DNA from: Bacteroidales bacterium M6
GTDB taxonomy: Bacteria > Bacteroidota > Bacteroidia > Bacteroidales > Muribaculaceae
DNA length: 58,339 nt
Assembly (NCBI GenBank): GCA_001689485.1
Contig: LUJQ01000052.1
Span: 1 to 58,339 of the forward strand
Reading direction: 5' to 3'
Shown: in pieces, positions 9,513-18,257 of the stretch
Layout of the letters: each line of letters opens with the position of its first letter
How positions within the stretch are numbered: position 1 is the stretch's first letter
Made by a program: the position numbers and the translations under genes
Notes under the pieces: model-generated
What the model saw: only the letters and a program-made list of their open reading frames with translations
Told to the model about the DNA's origin: nothing
Database searches by the model: none

Positions 9513-10204
9513 GAAAGAAGAAACTTGTGATTTCGACCGGTGCCGGGATGAGCGCCGAAAGCGGGATAAACACCTTCCGCGATGCCGGCGGGTTATGGGA
9601 GAACTACAATGTGATGGATGTTGCCTCAGCCGACGGATACCGACGCAACCCGGGGCTTATCCATGAATTCTATAATGCCCGGCGCAAAGACCTCCTGAAA
9701 GCAAGACCTAATGCAGGCCATCTCGGCCTGGTCGAGCTTGAAAAGGATTACGACGTGTATATAATCACCCAGAACGTCGACAACCTGCATGAAGTTGCAG
9801 GAAGCAGCCATGTGCTGCATCTTCACGGGGAGCTGATGAAAGTTCGTGCCACCGACAACGACAGCCTGGTGTGGGAGCTGCATCCCGAAGCTGTTGAAAC
9901 CACCCCTGAAACGTTAATCGACGGTCACCGGGTACGCCCCCACATAGTGTTCTTCCAGGAAGCCGTGCCCAACATAGAACCGGCCATGGAACTTGCCCGT
10001 GAAGCCGATGTTTTCGTGGTTATCGGCACGAGCCTGAACGTGTATCCTGCCGCCGGATTGCTCCACTACGTGCGCCCCGGGGTGCCTGTATATTACATCG
10101 ACCCACATCCTGCCGCTGTGCCGCAGGGGGTTACGGTGCTTCCCATGACAGCTACGAAAGGCGTTGAAAAACTCGCAGAACTACTACGCGCCAAGTCATT
10201 TTAA
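9509..10204 (+). CDS. cobB: Sir2-family NAD-dependent protein deacylase (class III-like, no zinc cysteines)
   Basis: The 231-residue protein has the sirtuin core: STGAGMSAESGINTFRD (residues 9-25), TQNVDNLH (about 87-94), HLHGE with the likely catalytic His106, and VVIGTSLNV in the second Rossmann part. Sirtuins use NAD+ to remove acyl groups from lysine, giving nicotinamide and O-acyl-ADP-ribose. FYNARR places Tyr55 and Arg58 where class III enzymes (SIRT5, CobB) hold the Tyr/Arg pair that prefers succinyl and malonyl groups. The protein has no cysteine at all, so the usual four-cysteine zinc site is absent. The start at 9509 lies in the heptamer repeat. A strong terminator follows the stop. 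Confidence 0.93.
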   Translation: MGKKKLVISTGAGMSAESGINTFRDAGGLWENYNVMDVASADGYRRNPGLIHEFYNARRKDLLKARPNAGHLGLVELEKDYDVYIITQNVDNLHEVAGSSHVLHLHGELMKVRATDNDSLVWELHPEAVETTPETLIDGHRVRPHIVFFQEAVPNIEPAMELAREADVFVVIGTSLNVYPAAGLLHYVRPGVPVYYIDPHPAAVPQGVTVLPMTATKGVEKLAELLRAKSF

Positions 10205-10234
10205 CACTACCGCGTTTACATTTGTGAATATCGG

Positions 10235-10277
10235 AAGTTATCAGCATCCCCGGTGTGAGATGTTGATAACTTTTTTT
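10235..10277 (+). terminator. Rho-independent terminator after the sirtuin gene
   Basis: Arms AAGTTATCAGCAT (10235-10247) and ATGTTGATAACTT (10260-10272) pair over 13 positions with one G-U, around a 12-base loop, and run straight into a T-tract ending at 10277. This separates the sirtuin transcript from the dcw cluster. Confidence 0.9.
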
Positions 10278-10289
10278 GTGATACTGAGG

Positions 10290-10297
10290 TAATTTTG
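10290..10297 (+). promoter_or_regulatory. Likely -7 box for the dcw cluster
   Basis: TAATTTTG fits TAnnTTTG and lies between the sirtuin terminator and rsmH. A well-spaced TTTG -33 element is not visible. The start site would be near 10304, with the rsmH ATG at 10366. A second weaker box (TAACTTTA, 10333-10340) is nearby. Confidence 0.55.
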
Positions 10298-10365
10298 CAG
10301 TTTGGCGTTGTAAATTCTTAAGCGGAATTTAGTAACTTTACACCTTGAAACCGCCCTATTCATTC

Positions 10366-11319
10366 ATGACTACGCAACCCTACCACATCCCGGCACTTTT
10401 CACAGAATCGGTTGACGCCTTAAACATCAAAGGCACAGGCGTGTATGTTGACTGCACCCTTGGCGGTGGCGGCCACAGCCGGGGCATTCTCGAACGCCTT
10501 TCGCAAGGCAGGGGGGATGGCGGCAGGCTGCTCGCGTTTGACCAGGACAGCGATGCCATAGAACGGGCCATGGCCGATGACTCCCTTTCGGGTAATCCAC
10601 GGCTCACGCTTGTGCACGGGAATTTCCGATACCTGAGGAATTTCCTGCGGTTCTACGGCGCAGGGAAAGTTGACGGCATACTTGCCGACCTCGGAGTCTC
10701 GTTCCATCATTTTGACGACCCAGACCGGGGCTTCTCATTCCGCTGGGAGGGCGCATTGGATATGCGTATGAACCGGGAGGCTCACAGGGATGCCTCCAAG
10801 CTCATAACCGAAGCCCCGGAATCGGAACTTGCCGACATCTTCCACCTCTACGGCGAATTGCGGCAGGCACGCAAACTCGCCTCGGCAATTGCCAAAGCCC
10901 GCAAGGACGCGCCAATCACAACCGTTCCCCGGCTGCTGGAGGTTATCAAACCGTTTATCAACCCAAAACAGGAGAAAAAAGAGCTGGCACAGGTGTTCCA
11001 AGCCCTGCGCATCGAGGTCAACAACGAAATCGAGGCACTGAAACAGCTCCTTACCCAGGCCCGCGAAGCCCTCAAACCTGGCGGAAGGCTCGCCGTAATC
11101 ACCTACCACTCGCTGGAAGACCGCCTGGTGAAGAACTTCATGAAAACAGGCAACCTGGAAGGAAAAGAGGCAAAAGACTTTTTCGGACGCAACCTCTCCC
11201 CCTTCCGACTGCTGACCTCCAAACCGGTCACCCCTTCAGCCGAAGAGGTGGAACAGAACCCACGGTCGCGCAGCGCAAAGCTCCGCATAGCCGAAAAAAC
11301 CGAAACAGAAGAGAATTAA
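10366..11319 (+). CDS. rsmH: 16S rRNA (cytosine-1402-N4)-methyltransferase RsmH
   Basis: The ATG at 10366 is preferred over the upstream TTG at 10345 because it gives MTTQPYHIPALFTESV, the usual RsmH N-terminus, and 317 residues, the normal length. VDCTLGGGGHSRGIL near residue 28 is the SAM-binding motif, ADLGVSFHHFDDPDRGFSFR is the conserved central motif, and VITYHSLEDRLVKNF near 247 is the C-terminal signature. The enzyme N4-methylates C1402 in the ribosomal P site. It is the first gene of the dcw cluster here; mraZ, often placed before it, is not present. Confidence 0.96.
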   Translation: MTTQPYHIPALFTESVDALNIKGTGVYVDCTLGGGGHSRGILERLSQGRGDGGRLLAFDQDSDAIERAMADDSLSGNPRLTLVHGNFRYLRNFLRFYGAGKVDGILADLGVSFHHFDDPDRGFSFRWEGALDMRMNREAHRDASKLITEAPESELADIFHLYGELRQARKLASAIAKARKDAPITTVPRLLEVIKPFINPKQEKKELAQVFQALRIEVNNEIEALKQLLTQAREALKPGGRLAVITYHSLEDRLVKNFMKTGNLEGKEAKDFFGRNLSPFRLLTSKPVTPSAEEVEQNPRSRSAKLRIAEKTETEEN

Positions 11320-11350
11320 AAAACCTCATATCCGCGACAGCCGACAACAG

Positions 11351-11716
11351 ATGGGAAAAGCACAACCGACAACAAAAGAGACGCGCAAAAACAGGGAAAC
11401 GCGCGACAGCTTCATGCTGCGGGCACTCCACGGGCGCATAATCTCAACCGACTTTTTCCGGCGCAACTGGCTTGTGGTAATTGCAGCGATGGTGATGCTG
11501 ATGGTCTACATCACCAACCGCTACAAATGCCAGACACAGATGGAGGAAATCCAAAAGCTCGAACAGGAGCTGGAAGTGGCCAAAACAGAACGCATCCGCG
11601 CCAAATCGGCTTACATGAGCCGCATCCGCGAATCCTCGATGCAACACACGGTCGACTCCCTGAACCTGGGCATCATGGTGCAGGACAGTCCCCCGTTCAG
11701 GGTAAGCCGGGACTAA
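11351..11716 (+). CDS. ftsL: FtsL-like cell division protein
   Basis: The product has 121 residues: a basic cytoplasmic N-terminus, one membrane helix near residues 40-56 (WLVVIAAMVMLMVYITN) and a predicted periplasmic coiled coil (MEEIQKLEQELEVAKTERI). This is the FtsL/FtsB-like layout of divisome proteins that activate FtsW-FtsI. Sequence conservation in this family is very low, so the call rests on topology and on position between rsmH and ftsI. The 108 bases after its stop are A-rich and contain no further gene that I can support. Confidence 0.82.
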   Translation: MGKAQPTTKETRKNRETRDSFMLRALHGRIISTDFFRRNWLVVIAAMVMLMVYITNRYKCQTQMEEIQKLEQELEVAKTERIRAKSAYMSRIRESSMQHTVDSLNLGIMVQDSPPFRVSRD

Positions 11717-11824
11717 ACCGACAACAAAAAAGACAAACGGGCAATATGACCCGTCAAAACAACCAGACCAGACAAACAACAGGCAGAACCGAACCAACGC
11801 AAAAAACAAAACCGACCGGTAGAG

Positions 11825-13900
11825 ATGAAAAAAGACAACCATGTTCACATCCTGTTCAGGTATGGCGTAATCACCATGCTCATCCTGCTGTTTTCGGGCA
11901 TGATTGGCTACAAGCTGTTCTCTACCACCGTTATAGACGCCACCCACTGGAATGAGAAAGCCCGCCGCCAGCTCGAAAAAGTCGACACGATACTGCCCGA
12001 ACGTGGCGACATCCTGTCGGACAAAGGGGAGCTGCTCGCCACCAACCTGCGCTACTACACGGTGCGCATCGACTTCCGTTGCGATAATTTCAAGCAGAAC
12101 CAATACCTTGCGTCGATTGACGCGCTTGCCGACTCAATGGGCAAACATTTCCCCATCCGCACCCGCGACGAATGGCGCAAACGGCTTGAAAAACCGCTGA
12201 AAACGGAAAAAGCCAAACGCCCGCGCGCGTGGCCGCTTGTGGGCAACATCAGCTTCCTCGACCTGCAAAAAATCAAAAGCTTCCCGTTTTTCAACATCGG
12301 CAACCCGAACAAAACCGGCATGACCGTGGAATCGGTGCTGCGGCGCAGCAACCCTTACGGCGCCATGGCCCGCCGTTCGATCGGAGGTGTAGGCCAAACC
12401 CGCGAATGCAAGGAAGTACACGGCATCTACGGCCTTGAAAAAGCCCTCGACTCGCTTCTTTACGGAAAACCCGGCCTTTCAAAGAAAATCGCCCTTACCA
12501 AGGACATTGTAAACTGGACCGACGTGCCACCGACGCCAGGCTACAATGTGAGAACCACCATCGACATCCAGTTGCAGGACATTGTGGAGAACGAGCTTAA
12601 CCGCGTGCTCGATTCCTGCTCGGCCGACTGGGGCTGCGCGGTGCTTATGGACGTAAAGACCGGCGACATCAAGGCCATCTCGAACCTCGAACGTTCCAAA
12701 AACGGCAACGGTTATATCGAGGCGCTTAACTATGCAGTGGTAGGATTCGAGCCGGGTTCGGTTGTGAAACCTATCTCAATGATGATAGCGCTTGAAGACG
12801 GGTTGGTCGACAACCTGGAAGAAGTAATCCCAATCGGCCAGTCATGGGCTTATGCCGGAGGGCGCCCTATCACCGACTCGCATTACAACGGGTCGCTCCG
12901 CGTGCGCGAAGTCATCGAGCAATCGAGCAACATCGGCATGGCACGCATCATCACCCGTGGCTATGACAAGAACCCGAAGGGCTTTGTCGAAAGGCTTCGT
13001 TCCATAGGGTTCCTCGAACCTATGCACACAGGCATCGCCGGTGAAACCACCCCCTATTTCAATCCCGAACCAGCACGCATCGACCTTTCACGCATGTGCT
13101 ATGGCTATGCATCGCAGATACCCCCGATTTACACCCTGTCGATTTACAACGCCATTGCCAACGGGGGCCGGTATGTAAGGCCGCGCCTGGTCAAAGGGCT
13201 ACGCACCGAATCGTTTGACTCGGTGATGCCCGTAAGCTATATCCGCGACAGGATATGCTCGGAAGAGAATGCACGCAAAATGCAATACATGCTCAAACAG
13301 GTTGTGTGGGGTGAGCGAGGCACAGGGCGCTCGCTTAAAAACGACAAGGTGGCACTTGCAGGCAAAACCGGCACATGCTACAGCGTCGACCCTGAGACAC
13401 GCCAATACAACACGGCACGCAAACGCCTGGCATTCTGTGGCTTCTTCCCAGCCGACAATCCGCAATACTCCTGCATTGTGCTGACATTCTACCCCAAACG
13501 CAACATGTTCGGGGCGGCGTCGACATCAGGGCAGGTGATGAAAAACATCGCCGTCAAAATGTATTCACGCGGACTGTTAGGCAACTCCTCCGACTATACC
13601 CAGGGCGCCACAGGCATCTCACGTGCGCAACTCTACGGCTCCACCAGCCCCACGCGCCACAAATCGGTGCGCCAGGCAGCCGGCATCCATTCGGAAAGCC
13701 ATCCGGCGGCCCCTCGCAAAATGCCAGAGGGCACAGTCCCCTCGGTGCTAGGTCTCGGCCTGCGAGAGGCGGTGGTAGCACTAGAGAAAGAGGGGTATGA
13801 CGTAAAATTCCACGGCACGGGATATGTAAGGCAACAGATTCCGGCACATGGCACACGCCTGCCGAGAGGGAAAGAGGTGACTCTGGCACTGGTGCCATAA
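11825..13900 (+). CDS. ftsI: Division-specific D,D-transpeptidase (PBP3/FtsI type) with C-terminal PASTA domain
   Basis: This 691-residue protein has a membrane anchor near residues 10-30, a dimerisation domain containing the RGDILS motif (ERGDILSDKGELLATN, about 59-74), and a transpeptidase domain. The active-site serine is in SVVK near 311, followed by SSN near 366 and KTGT near 513. A PASTA domain fills about residues 633-691 (PSVLGLGLREAVVALEKEGY). It cross-links septal peptidoglycan in the periplasm together with FtsW, encoded five genes downstream. PASTA domains on FtsI occur in Bacteroidetes and may guide assembly at the septum. Confidence 0.95.
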   Translation: MKKDNHVHILFRYGVITMLILLFSGMIGYKLFSTTVIDATHWNEKARRQLEKVDTILPERGDILSDKGELLATNLRYYTVRIDFRCDNFKQNQYLASIDALADSMGKHFPIRTRDEWRKRLEKPLKTEKAKRPRAWPLVGNISFLDLQKIKSFPFFNIGNPNKTGMTVESVLRRSNPYGAMARRSIGGVGQTRECKEVHGIYGLEKALDSLLYGKPGLSKKIALTKDIVNWTDVPPTPGYNVRTTIDIQLQDIVENELNRVLDSCSADWGCAVLMDVKTGDIKAISNLERSKNGNGYIEALNYAVVGFEPGSVVKPISMMIALEDGLVDNLEEVIPIGQSWAYAGGRPITDSHYNGSLRVREVIEQSSNIGMARIITRGYDKNPKGFVERLRSIGFLEPMHTGIAGETTPYFNPEPARIDLSRMCYGYASQIPPIYTLSIYNAIANGGRYVRPRLVKGLRTESFDSVMPVSYIRDRICSEENARKMQYMLKQVVWGERGTGRSLKNDKVALAGKTGTCYSVDPETRQYNTARKRLAFCGFFPADNPQYSCIVLTFYPKRNMFGAASTSGQVMKNIAVKMYSRGLLGNSSDYTQGATGISRAQLYGSTSPTRHKSVRQAAGIHSESHPAAPRKMPEGTVPSVLGLGLREAVVALEKEGYDVKFHGTGYVRQQIPAHGTRLPRGKEVTLALVP

Positions 13901-13932
13901 TCATTGACAGCATAAAAAAAACATCACGCGAA

Positions 13933-15411
13933 ATGACTATAACAGAACTTTTAGGGCCTATCAAAACCATAGAGATAACCGGCACCGATAAAGATAAAGA
14001 GATTTCAACCCTGACCGCCGATTCGCGCCAGGCCGGAGAGGGGAGCATGTTCGTGGCCGTAAGAGGGGTCACCGTCGACGGGCACTCGTTTATCCCTACA
14101 CTTAAGGGTAAGGGGGTGGCAGCCATCGTGTGCGAAGAACTCCCGGCCGAAGCCGACCGCGAAACCGGTGTGACATATATCCGCGTGGAGAACACCTCGA
14201 TAGCACTCGGCGAACTTGCCTCGCGATGGTATGGCGAACCGTCGAAAAAACTCCGCCTCGTAGGGGTTACCGGCACTAACGGCAAAACCACCACGGCGAC
14301 CTTGATTTATGAAATGGCACGGCTTATGGGCTACAAGGCCGGATTGCTGTCGACCGTTGTGAACTATATCGACACAGAGGCCGTGCATGCCACCCAGACC
14401 ACACCCGACGCGCTCACCATCAACGCCCTGCTTGCCAAGATGGTGGAACGCGGATGCGAATACGCGGCCATGGAAGTCAGCTCGCACGCTGCCGACCAGC
14501 ACCGCATAGCAGGTCTGACATTTGCAGGAGGTTTGTTTACCAACCTGACACGTGACCACCTGGACTATCATAAAACAGTACAGGCATACCTTAATGCAAA
14601 AAAATCGTTTTTCGACGGACTTCCTCCCGAAGCGTTCGCACTGACCAATACCGACGACAAAACCGGCGAGGTGATGTTGCAAAACACCCGTGCCGCAAAA
14701 AAAAGCTACTCGTTGCGCACAATGGCCGATTTCCGCGGACGCATAATCGAGACACGCCTCGACGGGACAATCATGAGTTTCAACGGCCGTGAAGTCAACG
14801 TGCTGTTCACCGGGAAATTCAACGCCTACAACCTCACGGCAGTGTTCGGCGCCTCGGTGTTGCTGGGCTGGGATATGGAAACAGTCCTCGTCAACATGAG
14901 CAGGCTCGTGCCTGTGGCCGGCCGCTTCCAGACGTTCCATTCCCACGGCAACAAGGTTACCGCCATCGTCGATTACGCCCATACGCCAGACGCGGTGGTG
15001 AATGTGATTTCGTCAATCCGCGAAGTGGTGGGCACCAAAGGCAAAATCATAACAGTTGTAGGAGCCGGAGGCAACCGCGACAAGGGTAAACGCCCCATAA
15101 TGGCACAAGAAGCTGCAAGGCTTTCCGACCGCGTGATACTCACATCCGACAACCCGAGGTTCGAGGAACCGGCCGACATACTGCATGATATGGAGGCCGG
15201 AATTGCCGACAACGCCGAAGCCCGCCGCAAAACCATCAGCATCGTGGACCGGCGGGAGGCTATACGCGCCGCAATCGCCATGGCCGGAGAGGGCGATGTG
15301 GTGCTCGTGGCCGGGAAGGGGCATGAGGACTATCAGGAAATCCAGGGGGTCAAACACCATTTCGACGACCGCGAGGTTGTGAGGGAAATCTTGACGGATG
15401 TCAGTTTATGA
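13933..15411 (+). CDS. murE: UDP-MurNAc-tripeptide synthetase MurE (meso-DAP type)
   Basis: The 492-residue Mur ligase adds the third stem residue to UDP-MurNAc-L-Ala-D-Glu. The ATP-binding loop GTNGKTTT is near residue 113. SDNPR near 405 is the DNPR motif that selects meso-diaminopimelate over lysine, and AGKGHEDYQ lies near 459. The motif predicts meso-DAP peptidoglycan, as known in Bacteroidales. It starts 32 bases after ftsI. Confidence 0.96.
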   Translation: MTITELLGPIKTIEITGTDKDKEISTLTADSRQAGEGSMFVAVRGVTVDGHSFIPTLKGKGVAAIVCEELPAEADRETGVTYIRVENTSIALGELASRWYGEPSKKLRLVGVTGTNGKTTTATLIYEMARLMGYKAGLLSTVVNYIDTEAVHATQTTPDALTINALLAKMVERGCEYAAMEVSSHAADQHRIAGLTFAGGLFTNLTRDHLDYHKTVQAYLNAKKSFFDGLPPEAFALTNTDDKTGEVMLQNTRAAKKSYSLRTMADFRGRIIETRLDGTIMSFNGREVNVLFTGKFNAYNLTAVFGASVLLGWDMETVLVNMSRLVPVAGRFQTFHSHGNKVTAIVDYAHTPDAVVNVISSIREVVGTKGKIITVVGAGGNRDKGKRPIMAQEAARLSDRVILTSDNPRFEEPADILHDMEAGIADNAEARRKTISIVDRREAIRAAIAMAGEGDVVLVAGKGHEDYQEIQGVKHHFDDREVVREILTDVSL

Positions 15412-15486
15412 GATCAGGGTTATAAGCGCCAAACCAACATATACCACAACCGACAACTTAAAAACTTATAACCGATAACCTGACCA

Positions 15487-16752
15487 ATGTTATATTATCT
15501 GTTCAAATATCTGGAAGGGATTGGGTTCCCGGGAGCAAGGCTGATGGACTACATCACCTTCCGGTCGGTGGCCGCAATCCTGATATCGCTGTTCATCGCA
15601 CTTGTGTTCGGGCGTAAAATCATCGACAGGCTGCAAAAAATGCAGGTAGGCGAAATCATACGCAACCTCGGTCTGGAGGGGCAGATGAAGAAAACCGGCA
15701 CGCCTACCATGGGTGGAATCATAATCATAATAGCCACACTTGTGCCTTGCCTGCTGGTGGGTAACCTGGGAAATGTATATATGATTCTCATGCTCGTGGC
15801 CACGATGTGGCTGGGATGCCTCGGCTTTGCCGACGACTACCTGAAGGTGCAGAAGCACAACAAGGACGGCATGAGCGGGAAGTTCAAAATAATCGGCCAG
15901 GTCGGTCTCGGCCTTATTGTGGGGCTTACGATGATGATGAGCCCGGATATAGTAATCCGTCAGAACCACGAGGTTACGAATGTAGCCACCAACGAGGTGG
16001 AACAGGTGGTTTACGAATCCCACAACATCAAATCGACACAGACCACCATCCCGTTCGTGAAGGGTAACAACTTCGATTACGCCTCGCTGACCAAATGGAT
16101 GGGCGACCACGCCCAGGCGGGAGGCTGGGTGCTGTTCGTACTTGTCACGATTTTCGTAATCACCGCCACTTCCAACGGGGCCAACCTAACCGACGGCCTC
16201 GACGGCCTTGCCACAGGATGCTCGGCCATAATAGCGGTAGCACTCGCGATTATGGCATATCTCGGGGGATCGATAATCTATTCAAGCTACCTCAACATAA
16301 TGTATATCCCCGGAAGTGAGGAGCTGGTGGTGTTCTGTGCGGCATTTATAGGCGCCCTGGTCGGATTCCTATGGTATAACGCCTATCCGGCACAGGTATT
16401 CATGGGCGACACCGGTTCGCTCACCATAGGGGGTATCATAGCCGTGCTAGCCATCCTAATCCACAAGGAGCTTCTTATACCGCTGCTTTGCGCGATTTTC
16501 TTTGTCGAGGATGTGTCGGTGATGATACAGGTGGCCTATTTCAAATTCACCAAACGGAAAACGGGAGTAGGCAAACGGGTGTTCAAAATGACCCCGCTTC
16601 ACCATCATTTCCAAAAGCCCGGCAACGCAGGGATTGAAGCCATCATACAGAAACCGCTTAACGCAATCCCGGAATCGAAAATCGTTACAAGATTCTGGAT
16701 TGTGTGCATCTTCCTGGCGGTCATCACCTTTGTGACACTTAAAATCCGATAA
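15487..16752 (+). CDS. mraY: Phospho-MurNAc-pentapeptide transferase MraY
   Basis: This 421-residue polytopic membrane enzyme transfers phospho-MurNAc-pentapeptide to undecaprenyl phosphate, making lipid I. Conserved MraY segments are TPTMGGIIII (about 75), FADDYLKVQKHNKDGMSGKFK (about 116), NLTDGLDGLATG (about 233) and MGDTGSLTIGG (about 305), supplying the catalytic Asp residues. TPLHHHFQ near 374 is the HHH motif. The extended loop after the fourth helix (about residues 160-190) matches the longer Bacteroidetes form. The 75-base gap before it holds no clear site beyond AT-rich sequence. Confidence 0.96.
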   Translation: MLYYLFKYLEGIGFPGARLMDYITFRSVAAILISLFIALVFGRKIIDRLQKMQVGEIIRNLGLEGQMKKTGTPTMGGIIIIIATLVPCLLVGNLGNVYMILMLVATMWLGCLGFADDYLKVQKHNKDGMSGKFKIIGQVGLGLIVGLTMMMSPDIVIRQNHEVTNVATNEVEQVVYESHNIKSTQTTIPFVKGNNFDYASLTKWMGDHAQAGGWVLFVLVTIFVITATSNGANLTDGLDGLATGCSAIIAVALAIMAYLGGSIIYSSYLNIMYIPGSEELVVFCAAFIGALVGFLWYNAYPAQVFMGDTGSLTIGGIIAVLAILIHKELLIPLLCAIFFVEDVSVMIQVAYFKFTKRKTGVGKRVFKMTPLHHHFQKPGNAGIEAIIQKPLNAIPESKIVTRFWIVCIFLAVITFVTLKIR

Positions 16753-16824
16753 CCCGATTCCTGTCACAACAACACGTAAATCCAACTATTATTCACGTAA
16801 ATAAAGATTGCTCAAATATATAAA

Positions 16825-18207
16825 ATGAACGAAACTACAGAACAGAAGCGCCTTGTGGTTTTAGGAGGCGGTGAAAGCGGCATCGGAGCCGCCGTTTTGG
16901 GAAAAGTCAAGGGGATGGATGTGTTTCTAAGCGACTGCGGAAAAATAGCGCCCCGCTATCTTGAAGCTCTCGACCGATATAAAATCGCCTACGAACAGGG
17001 GCATCACACCGAAGAGCTGATTCTGAATGCCGACGAGGTGGTGAAATCGCCGGGCGTACCCCCCACGGCCCCTATCGTCAAGGAACTTGAACAACGTGGC
17101 ATCCCGGTTATTTCGGAAATCGAACTCGCCGGCCGCTACAGCGATGCCAAAATGGTGTGTATAACCGGGTCGAACGGCAAGACCACCACGACTATGCTGA
17201 TTTACCATATCCTGCGCGAAGCAGGCATCAACGCAGGGCTTGCAGGCAATGTAGGACGTTCGCTGGCATGGCAGGTCGCCGAGGACAAACACGACGTCTA
17301 TGTTGTGGAACTCAGCTCGTTCCAGTTGGAGAACATGTATGATTTCCGTGCCAACATCGCTGTGCTGATGAACATCACCCCCGACCACCTCGACCGCTAT
17401 GAATACAAGATGCAGAACTATATAAATGCCAAGTTCCGCATCCTGCAGAACCTCACCTCTACCGATGCGTTCATTTTCTGGGAAGAGGACCCTGTTATCA
17501 CCAAACAGCTTGAAAAGGTCACCACCGAGGCGCGCATGTTCCCTTTCAGCGAACACCGCACCGACGATTCGGCAGCATGGGTCGACAACGACGGGGAGCT
17601 GTTCCTGCAAACGCCTGAAACATCACTCGACATGCCGCGTGCGCAACTGGCACTGCGCGGCATGCACAACCTGCTGAACTCAATGGCGGCAGGCCTGAGC
17701 GCCTGCCTGCTCGACATACGCAAGGAGGATATACGCCGGGCACTGAGCGATTTCGAGGGGGTTGAACACCGCCTGGAACATGTGGAGACCATCAACGGAG
17801 CACGATGGGTCAACGACTCCAAGGCCACCAACGTGAATTCATGCTGGTATGCCCTCGATTCGATGCGTGGCGGCAAAAACACGGTGCTAATCCTTGGAGG
17901 CAAGGATAAGGGGAACGATTACAACGAAATCATGCCTCTTGTAAACGAGAAGGTGAAAGCCATCGTCGCAATGGGTAAGGACAACGGGAAAATCATGGAG
18001 TTCTTCGAAGGGAAAGTGCCCGTGCTCCGCGACACCCACAGCCTCCAGGAAGCTATTGCCGCATGCCGCGAAATAGCAGAGGCTGGCGACACCGTGCTGC
18101 TATCACCCTGCTGCGCAAGCTTCGACCTCTTCAACAGCTACGAAGACCGTGGCCGCAAATTCAAGAGCGCTGTGCGCGAAATGAAAAAACGCGAGCTGGG
18201 AGTATGA
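16825..18207 (+). CDS. murD: UDP-MurNAc-L-alanine:D-glutamate ligase MurD
   Basis: The 460-residue protein begins with a Rossmann-like UDP-binding domain (LVVLGGGESGIGAAVLG). The ATP loop GSNGKTTTT is near residue 114. ELSSFQLENM and MNITPDHLDRY mark the central ligase domain, and NDSKATNVNS with LGGKDKGNDY mark the C-terminal domain. It adds D-Glu to UDP-MurNAc-L-Ala in the cytoplasm, the step before MurE. Confidence 0.96.
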   Translation: MNETTEQKRLVVLGGGESGIGAAVLGKVKGMDVFLSDCGKIAPRYLEALDRYKIAYEQGHHTEELILNADEVVKSPGVPPTAPIVKELEQRGIPVISEIELAGRYSDAKMVCITGSNGKTTTTMLIYHILREAGINAGLAGNVGRSLAWQVAEDKHDVYVVELSSFQLENMYDFRANIAVLMNITPDHLDRYEYKMQNYINAKFRILQNLTSTDAFIFWEEDPVITKQLEKVTTEARMFPFSEHRTDDSAAWVDNDGELFLQTPETSLDMPRAQLALRGMHNLLNSMAAGLSACLLDIRKEDIRRALSDFEGVEHRLEHVETINGARWVNDSKATNVNSCWYALDSMRGGKNTVLILGGKDKGNDYNEIMPLVNEKVKAIVAMGKDNGKIMEFFEGKVPVLRDTHSLQEAIAACREIAEAGDTVLLSPCCASFDLFNSYEDRGRKFKSAVREMKKRELGV

Positions 18208-18257
18208 CCTGCCGGGTAACCGCGCTTGTAACGTATAACTGACGACTTAGAACTTTA

